A DNA stretch of 37,193 nt from Streptomyces sp. CT34 (lineage in GTDB: Bacteria > Actinomycetota > Actinomycetes > Streptomycetales > Streptomycetaceae), in the NCBI RefSeq assembly GCF_000805335.1, contig NZ_KN708638.1, positions 5,845,639 to 5,882,831 of the forward strand, written 5' to 3'. Under the pieces are notes generated by a model that was not told the DNA's origin, made no database searches, and saw only the letters and a program-made list of their open reading frames with translations. The position numbers were made by a program, and so were the translations under genes. Positions 31,596 through 37,193 of the stretch are shown piece by piece. The stretch's first letter is position 1. Each line of letters starts with the position of its first letter.

Positions 31596-31821
31596 CCGGC
31601 TGTGGAATTGCCTCGGCGGCCGGAATGCCACCGGCCGGCGCCTCGCCGCCCGGTCACTTCGGTACTCCGGTGTCTCCCTTACCGCATGATGTGCCCTGCG
31701 CTTTCCCCGGTGAAACCGAAAAGCGGCGCGCCGGCGGATACCCGGGGGCCGTACCGGGCCGGGGGCCGGCGCCGGAATGTTGGGGACGTCCGCCGAGGGG
31801 CGGCCGGTAGAGTCCAACGGC

Positions 31822-34800
31822 GTGCACCTCAAGAGTCTGACCCTGCGAGGCTTCAAGTCCTTCGCCTCCGCCACGACGCTGCGGTTCGAACCGGGCATCA
31901 CCTGCGTCGTGGGCCCCAACGGTTCCGGCAAGTCCAACGTCGTGGACGCGCTGTCGTGGGTCATGGGGGAGCAGGGCGCCAAGTCGCTGCGCGGCGGGAA
32001 GATGGAGGACGTCATCTTCGCCGGGACGACCGGCCGGCCGCCGCTGGGCCGCGCCGAGGTCTCGCTCACGATCGACAATTCCGACGGCGCGCTGCCCATC
32101 GAATACGCCGAAGTCACCATCACCCGGATCATGTTCCGGAACGGCGGCAGCGAGTACCAGATCAATGGCGACACCTGCCGGCTGCTCGATATCCAGGAAC
32201 TCCTTTCCGACTCCGGTATCGGCCGCGAGATGCATGTCATCGTCGGCCAGGGCCAGCTCGACTCCGTTCTGCACGCCGATCCGATGGGCCGCCGGGCGTT
32301 CATCGAGGAGGCGGCCGGCGTCCTCAAGCACCGCAAGCGCAAGGAGAAGGCGCTGCGGAAGCTGGACGCGATGAAGGCCAATCTCGCCCGCGTGCAGGAT
32401 CTGACCGACGAGCTGCGGCGGCAGCTCAAGCCGCTGGGGCGGCAGGCAGCGGTCGCCCGGCGGGCAGCCGTGATCCAGGCCGATCTCCGCGACGCCCGGC
32501 TGCGGCTGCTCGCCGATGACCTCGTCACCCTGCGCCGGGCGCTGGCGGCGGAGATCGCCGACGAGGCGGCGCTCAAGGAGCGCAAGGAGGCCGCGGAGGC
32601 CCGGCTGCGGACCGCCCAGCAGCGCGAGGCGGCGCTGGAGGAGGAGGTGCGGACCCTCACCCCGCGGGTGCAGCGGGCCCAGCAGACCTGGTACGAGCTG
32701 TCGCAGCTCGCCGAGCGGGTGCGCGGCACGATCTCGCTGGCCGAGGCGCGGGTCAGGAGCGCCTCGGCGGCCCCGCCGGACGAGCGGCAGGGCCGCGACC
32801 CGGAGGACATGGAGCGGGAGGCGGCACGGATCCGCGAGCAGGAGGCGGAGTTGACGGCCGCGCTGGAGGCGGCGAGCCGGGCGCTGGAGGACACCGTCGA
32901 GCACCGTGCCGGGCTGGAGCGGCAGTTGGCCGACGAGGAGCGGCGGCTGCGGGATGCCGCCCGGGCCATCGCCGACCGGCGCGAGGGGCTGGCGCGGCTG
33001 AGCGGCCAGGTCACCGCGGCGCGCGGCCGGGCCGCCTCGGCGCAGGCGGAGATCGGCCGGCTCGCCGAGGCCCGGGACGCGGCCCGGGACCGGGCGGAGG
33101 CCGCCCAGGAGGAGTACGAGCAGCTCAGGGGCGAGGTCGCCGGGCTGGACGCGGACGACGCGGAGGCCGGCGAGCGGTACGAGGCGGCCCGTCGGGAGCT
33201 GGCCGCGGCGGAGTCCGCGCTGACCGGCGCGCGGGAGGCGCTGACCGCGGCCGAGCGCGAGCGCGCGGCGACGGCGGCCCGGCACGACGCGCTGGCGCTC
33301 GGGCTGCGCCGCAAGGACGGCACCGGTGCGCTGCTGGCGGCCACCGACCGGCTGAGCGGGCTGCTCGGCCCGGCGGCGGAACTGCTGACCGTCACCCCCG
33401 GGTTCGAGATCCCGGTGGCGGCGGCGCTCGGCGCGGCGGCGGACGCGGTCGCGGTCACCGATACGGCCACCGCGGCCGAGGCCATCCGGCTGCTGCGCAA
33501 GGAGGATGCCGGACGAGCGGCGATGGTGCTCGGCGGCAGCCGGGCCGTGCGGGTGCCGGCGCCGGCGCGTGCGGTGGAGGCCGTGGCGGCGGTGGAGGTG
33601 GCCGAGCGGGTCGGCGGCGACGGTGCCGGTGGGGCCGAGGCGACCGGTGCGGCCCCGGACGCGTCCGGGGCGGCGGTCGCCGGTCCGGGGCCGGTGCCCG
33701 CTCAGGAACTGGTCAACGGGCCGAGGGAGTTGACGGCGGCGGTGGCCCGGCTGCTGCGGGACGTGGTGGTGGTCGGGACGCTGGAGGACGCCGAGGAGCT
33801 GGTGGCCGCCCGGCCCGAGCTGACGGCGGTGACCGCGGAGGGCGATCTGCTCGGGGCGCACTTCGCGCACGGCGGTTCGGCCGGGGCGCCGAGCCTGCTG
33901 GAGGTGCAGGCGTCCGTCGACGAGGCGGCGGCCGAGCTGTCGGAGCTGGCGGCCCGCTGCGCGGAGCTGGCCGCGGCGCAGCGGGCGGCGGCGCAGCGGC
34001 GTACCGAGTGCGCCGCGCTGGTCGAGGAGTTGGACGGGCGGCGGCGGGCGGCGGACCGGGAGAAGTCGAAGGTCGCCGGGGACCTGGGGCGCCTGGGCGG
34101 GCAGGCGCGGGCCGCCGCCGGCGAGGCCGAACGCTCCGCCGCGGCGGTCGCCCAGGCCGAGGAGGCGCTGGTGCGGGCCACCGAGGAGGCCGAGGAGCTG
34201 GCCGAGCGGCTCGCGGTGGCGGAGGAGGAGCCGGGCGACGAGGAGCCCGACACCTCCGTACGGGACCGGCTGGCCGCGGACGGCGCCAATGCCCGGCAGA
34301 CGGAGATGGAGGCCCGGCTCCAGGCGCGGACGCACGAGGAGCGGGTCAAGGGGCTCGCCGGGCGGGCGGACGCGCTGGACCGGGGGGCGCGGGCGGAGCG
34401 CGAGGCGCGGGCGCGGGCCGAGCGGCGGCGCGCCCGGCTCCGCCATGAGGCGGCGGTGGCCGGGGCGGTGGCGTCCGGGGCGCGGCAGCTGCTGGCGCAT
34501 GTCGAGGTGTCGGTCGTACGGGCCGAGGAGGAGCGGGCCGCCGCGGAACGGGCCAAGGCCGAGCGGGAGCAGGCGCTGGTGGCCGAGCGCGGCCAGGGCC
34601 GGGAGCTGAAGGCCGAGCTGGACAAGCTGACGGACTCGGTCCACCGGGGCGAGGTGCTGGGGGCCGAGAAGCGGCTGCGCATCGAGCAGTTGGAGACCCG
34701 GGCGCTGGAGGAGCTCGGGGTGGAGCCGGCGGTGCTGACGGCGGAGTACGGCCCGGAGCAGCCGGTGCCGCCGTCGCCGCCGGCCGAGGGCGAGGAGCTG

Positions 34801-35490
34801 CCGGAAGACCCGGAGCACCCGCGCAACCAGCCGGTGCCGTACGTACGGGCCGAGCAGGAGAAGCGGCTGCGGGCCGCTGAGCGGGCGTACCAGCAGCTCG
34901 GGAAGGTGAACCCGCTGGCGCTGGAGGAGTTCGCGGCGCTGGAGGAGCGCCATCAGTTCCTCAGCGAGCAGCTTGAAGACTTGAAGAAGACCCGGGCCGA
35001 CCTGCTTCAGGTGATCAAGGAGGTCGACGAGCGGGTGGAGCAGGTCTTCACCGAGGCGTACCACGACACCGCGCGGGAGTTCGAGGGAGTCTTCTCTCGG
35101 CTCTTCCCGGGCGGCGAGGGCCGGCTGGTGCTGACGGACCCGGACGACATGCTGGCGACCGGGGTGGATGTGGAGGCGCGGCCCCCTGGGAAGAAGGTCA
35201 AGCGGCTCTCGCTGCTGTCGGGCGGTGAGCGGTCGCTGACCGCGGTGGCGCTGCTGGTGTCGATCTTCAAGGCGCGGCCCAGCCCGTTCTATGTGATGGA
35301 CGAGGTCGAGGCGGCGCTGGACGACACCAATCTCCAGCGGCTGATCCGGATCATGGAGGAGCTTCAGGAGAGCTCCCAGCTGATCGTGATCACGCACCAG
35401 AAGCGGACGATGGAGGTCGCCGACGCGCTCTACGGCGTCTCGATGCAGGGCGACGGCGTCTCGAAGGTGATCAGCCAGCGGCTGCACTGA
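31822..35490 (+). CDS. smc: Chromosome segregation protein SMC
   Basis: A 1222-aa condensin ATPase that organises and segregates the chromosome with ScpA and ScpB, whose genes are not here. GTG 31822 (VHLKSLTLRGFKSF) fits the family start; a TAGAGT -10-like box at 31808-31813 and the absence of a Shine-Dalgarno suggest a leaderless mRNA. Walker A GPNGSGKSN is at residues 31-39. A long coiled coil follows (about 165-500), then the hinge (about 500-650, GTGALLAATDRLSGLLG and PGFEIPVAAALGAAADAVAV) with a Gly/Ala/Pro insertion, then the second coiled coil. The ABC signature LSGGE begins at about 1132 and Walker B is FYVMDEVEAALDDTN at about 1160. Length is normal and all ATPase motifs are intact. 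Confidence 0.97.
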   Translation: MHLKSLTLRGFKSFASATTLRFEPGITCVVGPNGSGKSNVVDALSWVMGEQGAKSLRGGKMEDVIFAGTTGRPPLGRAEVSLTIDNSDGALPIEYAEVTITRIMFRNGGSEYQINGDTCRLLDIQELLSDSGIGREMHVIVGQGQLDSVLHADPMGRRAFIEEAAGVLKHRKRKEKALRKLDAMKANLARVQDLTDELRRQLKPLGRQAAVARRAAVIQADLRDARLRLLADDLVTLRRALAAEIADEAALKERKEAAEARLRTAQQREAALEEEVRTLTPRVQRAQQTWYELSQLAERVRGTISLAEARVRSASAAPPDERQGRDPEDMEREAARIREQEAELTAALEAASRALEDTVEHRAGLERQLADEERRLRDAARAIADRREGLARLSGQVTAARGRAASAQAEIGRLAEARDAARDRAEAAQEEYEQLRGEVAGLDADDAEAGERYEAARRELAAAESALTGAREALTAAERERAATAARHDALALGLRRKDGTGALLAATDRLSGLLGPAAELLTVTPGFEIPVAAALGAAADAVAVTDTATAAEAIRLLRKEDAGRAAMVLGGSRAVRVPAPARAVEAVAAVEVAERVGGDGAGGAEATGAAPDASGAAVAGPGPVPAQELVNGPRELTAAVARLLRDVVVVGTLEDAEELVAARPELTAVTAEGDLLGAHFAHGGSAGAPSLLEVQASVDEAAAELSELAARCAELAAAQRAAAQRRTECAALVEELDGRRRAADREKSKVAGDLGRLGGQARAAAGEAERSAAAVAQAEEALVRATEEAEELAERLAVAEEEPGDEEPDTSVRDRLAADGANARQTEMEARLQARTHEERVKGLAGRADALDRGARAEREARARAERRRARLRHEAAVAGAVASGARQLLAHVEVSVVRAEEERAAAERAKAEREQALVAERGQGRELKAELDKLTDSVHRGEVLGAEKRLRIEQLETRALEELGVEPAVLTAEYGPEQPVPPSPPAEGEELPEDPEHPRNQPVPYVRAEQEKRLRAAERAYQQLGKVNPLALEEFAALEERHQFLSEQLEDLKKTRADLLQVIKEVDERVEQVFTEAYHDTAREFEGVFSRLFPGGEGRLVLTDPDDMLATGVDVEARPPGKKVKRLSLLSGGERSLTAVALLVSIFKARPSPFYVMDEVEAALDDTNLQRLIRIMEELQESSQLIVITHQKRTMEVADALYGVSMQGDGVSKVISQRLH

Positions 35491-35599
35491 GCCAAGGGGA
35501 GACCGCACAGCGTCACCGTTCGTACACCCTTCGAAGATCAATTCAGAACTTGAACGAGGCGTGCCGTTCTCTTGTGGGAAACAAATTAGTTACGCGGTA

Positions 35600-35627
35600 T
35601 TGACTTCGAAACTTGAAGGCATAGTCT
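35600..35627 (+). promoter_or_regulatory. glcP promoter
   Basis: TTGACT (35600-35605), a 16-nt spacer and TAGTCT (35622-35627), in an A+T-rich region. The predicted transcript start is near 35634, about 100 nt before the TTG start. Confidence 0.65.
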
Positions 35628-35683
35628 CTGTCGCGTTGCTTTTACCTTCAAGTGGTGGGTGTCCCCAACGTATGCACCACTTG
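35611..35683. promoter_or_regulatory. Nested inverted repeats over the glcP promoter and leader
   Basis: ACTTGAAGG (35611-35619, in the promoter spacer) and CCTTCAAGT (35645-35653, just past the predicted start) are perfect inverses about three helical turns apart. CAAGTGGTG (35649-35657) also pairs perfectly with CACCACTTG (35675-35683). The two pairs share CAAGT at 35649-35653. A related ACTTGAA copy is at 35548-35554 and a TTCGAA core occurs at 35531-35536 and 35605-35610. They could be an operator plus a leader hairpin. Confidence 0.5.
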
Positions 35684-35734
35684 TAGGGCCAGCCCCCTAC
35701 GCCCGGCAGCGCAGCCGGGCCACTGGAGTTCACG

Positions 35735-37153
35735 TTGACCAGCACCGCGCAGCCGACGGTCCCGGAAGGCCGCAAGGCCCATCCCGACCACCTCGGCCAT
35801 GTCATCTTCATCACCGCGGCTGCCGCGATGGGCGGCTTCCTCTTCGGTTATGACAGCTCCGTCATCAATGGTGCCGTGGAGGCGATCCGCGGCCGCTACG
35901 ACGTAGGGTCCGCCGTCCTCGCGCAGGTGATCGCCATCGCGCTGATCGGCTGCGCCATCGGTGCCGCCACCGCCGGCCGGATCGCCGACCGGATCGGCCG
36001 GATCCGCGTGATGCAGATCGCCGCGGTGCTCTTCACCATCAGCGCCGTCGGCTCCGCCCTGCCGTTCGCCCTCTGGGACCTGGCCATGTGGCGCGTGCTG
36101 GGCGGTATCGCGATCGGTATGGCCTCGGTCATCGGCCCGGCCTACATCGCCGAGGTCTCGCCGTCCGCCTACCGCGGCCGGCTCGGCTCCTTCCAGCAGG
36201 CCGCGATCGTCGTCGGCATCGCCGTCTCCCAGCTCGTCAACTGGGGCATCCTCAACCTCGCCCACGGCAAGCAGCGTGGCACCATCGCCGGCCTGGAAGC
36301 CTGGCAGTGGATGCTCGGCGTGATGGTGATCCCGGCCGTCCTCTACGGTCTGCTGTCCTTCGCGATCCCCGAGTCGCCACGCTTCCTGATCTCCATCGGC
36401 AAGGCCGACCGCGCCAAGGAGGTGCTGGCCGAGGTCGAGGGCCACGCCGTCGACCTCGACGCCCGGGTCGTCGAGATCCAGGAGGCGATGCGCCGCGAGC
36501 ACAAGTCGACCTTCAAGGACCTGCTCGGCAGCAAGATGGGTTTCCTGCCGATCGTCTGGGTCGGCATCGGACTCTCCGTCTTCCAGCAGCTGGTCGGCAT
36601 CAACGTCGCCTTCTACTACTCCTCGACGCTGTGGCAGTCCGTCGGGATCAACCCCGAGAGCTCGTTCTTCTACAGCTTCACCACCTCGATCATCAACATC
36701 ATCGGCACCGTGATCGCGATGGTCTTCGTCGACCGGATCGGCCGCCGTCCGCTGGCGCTGATCGGCTCGGCCGGTATGGCCATCGCGCTGGCCCTGGAGG
36801 CGTGGGCCTTCTCCGCCAAGTCCGCGGCCGGCACCCTGCCGTCCGCCGAAGGCACCGTCGCCCTGATCGCCGCCCACGGCTTCGTCCTCTTCTTCGCGCT
36901 CTCCTGGGGCGTCGTGGTCTGGGTCTTCCTCGGCGAGATGTTCCCGAACAAGATCCGCGCCGCCGCGCTGGGCGTCGCCGCCTCCGCGCAGTGGATCGCC
37001 AACTGGGTCATCACGGCCAGCTTCCCGAGCCTGTCCGACTGGAACCTCTCCGGCACCTACGTGATCTACATGGTCTTCGCTCTGCTCTCGATCCCCTTCG
37101 TGCTCAAGTTCGTGAAGGAGACCAAGGGCAAGGCGTTGGAGGAGATGGGCTAA
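35735..37153 (+). CDS. glcP: Glucose permease, MFS sugar-porter family
   Basis: A 472-aa proton-coupled sugar transporter with twelve predicted membrane segments, matching my memory of S. coelicolor GlcP, the main glucose permease, which lies next to smc there. Sugar-porter signatures: FLFGYDSSVINGA in TM1, GRIADRIGRIRVM after TM2, the loop PESPRFLISIGK after TM6, QQLVGINVAFYYSS in TM7, GRRPLALIGS after TM8 and KETKGKALEEM at the end. The TTG start at 35735 (LTSTAQPTVPEG) follows GGAG (35725-35728). Cytoplasmic glucose kinase is expected to act on the imported glucose. Regulation probably acts on the repeats over its promoter. Only 40 nt follow it in the window. Confidence 0.95.
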   Translation: MTSTAQPTVPEGRKAHPDHLGHVIFITAAAAMGGFLFGYDSSVINGAVEAIRGRYDVGSAVLAQVIAIALIGCAIGAATAGRIADRIGRIRVMQIAAVLFTISAVGSALPFALWDLAMWRVLGGIAIGMASVIGPAYIAEVSPSAYRGRLGSFQQAAIVVGIAVSQLVNWGILNLAHGKQRGTIAGLEAWQWMLGVMVIPAVLYGLLSFAIPESPRFLISIGKADRAKEVLAEVEGHAVDLDARVVEIQEAMRREHKSTFKDLLGSKMGFLPIVWVGIGLSVFQQLVGINVAFYYSSTLWQSVGINPESSFFYSFTTSIINIIGTVIAMVFVDRIGRRPLALIGSAGMAIALALEAWAFSAKSAAGTLPSAEGTVALIAAHGFVLFFALSWGVVVWVFLGEMFPNKIRAAALGVAASAQWIANWVITASFPSLSDWNLSGTYVIYMVFALLSIPFVLKFVKETKGKALEEMG

Positions 37154-37193
37154 CCCCCCCGCCAGTCCGTCTCCTCAGTTGTGGCTGGGGGCC

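Noticed and set aside
31654..35541. A 1295-codon minus-strand frame opposite smc.
   Set aside because: Low-complexity Leu/Arg/Gly sequence without domains; shadow of smc.

Overview
The window is a piece of a high-G+C actinobacterial chromosome, almost certainly Streptomyces or a very close relative. The evidence is the strong G/C bias at third codon positions, the many GTG and TTG starts, the short-leader promoters, a HupS-type histone-like protein with a lysine-rich tail, and a gene order that, as I remember it, follows the Streptomyces coelicolor core segment running from the cvn1 conservon through gltX, ndgR-leuCD, hupS, gpsA-ddlA, thiL-thiD, recG and rnc to smc and glcP. Most of the window is housekeeping core. 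There is no prophage, insertion sequence, CRISPR array or biosynthetic cluster. The clearest accessory element is a class 3 intein inside RecG.

Layout. 1-2719 (minus): C-terminally cut CvnA-type NIT/HAMP sensor kinase. 3331-6674 (plus): a 61-aa protein of unknown function, a fumarylacetoacetate-hydrolase-family protein overlapping gltX, and a HAD hydrolase. 6763-7291: five tRNA genes (Gln-CUG, Glu-CUC, Glu-CUC, Gln-CUG, Glu-CUC) between a promoter and a terminator. 7533-10452: divergent ndgR and leuCD around a 29-bp palindromic operator. 10589-14599: a small helical protein, hupS, a 67-aa beta-rich protein, cofC (minus; coenzyme F420), a PlsC-type acyltransferase and gpsA. 14693-18751: ddlA, a minus-strand pair (RAM-domain protein and DUF3515 lipoprotein), thiL and thiD. 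18915-24130: rpmB (minus), a FakA-like DAK2 kinase and intein-containing recG. 24290-29515: rsmD, coaD, a DivIVA/SepIVA-like coiled-coil protein, DUF177, rpmF, rnc and mutM. 29553-37153: a secreted CAP-domain protein (minus), acyP, a 67-aa coiled-coil protein, smc and the GlcP-type glucose permease.

Functional links. gltX lies next to tRNA-Glu and tRNA-Gln genes, both substrates of a non-discriminating GluRS. NdgR probably controls leuCD and itself through the shared palindrome. The acyltransferase and gpsA overlap and both serve glycerophospholipid synthesis. The DUF177-rpmF-rnc run joins rRNA and ribosome maturation, and rsmD-coaD are translationally coupled.

The strongest finding is a 254-residue insert between Lys and Thr of the RecG Walker A motif. 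It starts with Ala and carries a Trp-Cys-Thr triad and a terminal His-Asn before Thr, which fits a splicing-competent class 3 intein. Its LAGLIDADG endonuclease is reduced to two damaged motifs. Secondary items are the palindrome between ndgR and leuC, repeats over the glcP promoter, an internal duplication in the SepIVA-like protein, a possible ATC start for the DUF177 gene, and a 22-bp perfect hairpin after rnc.
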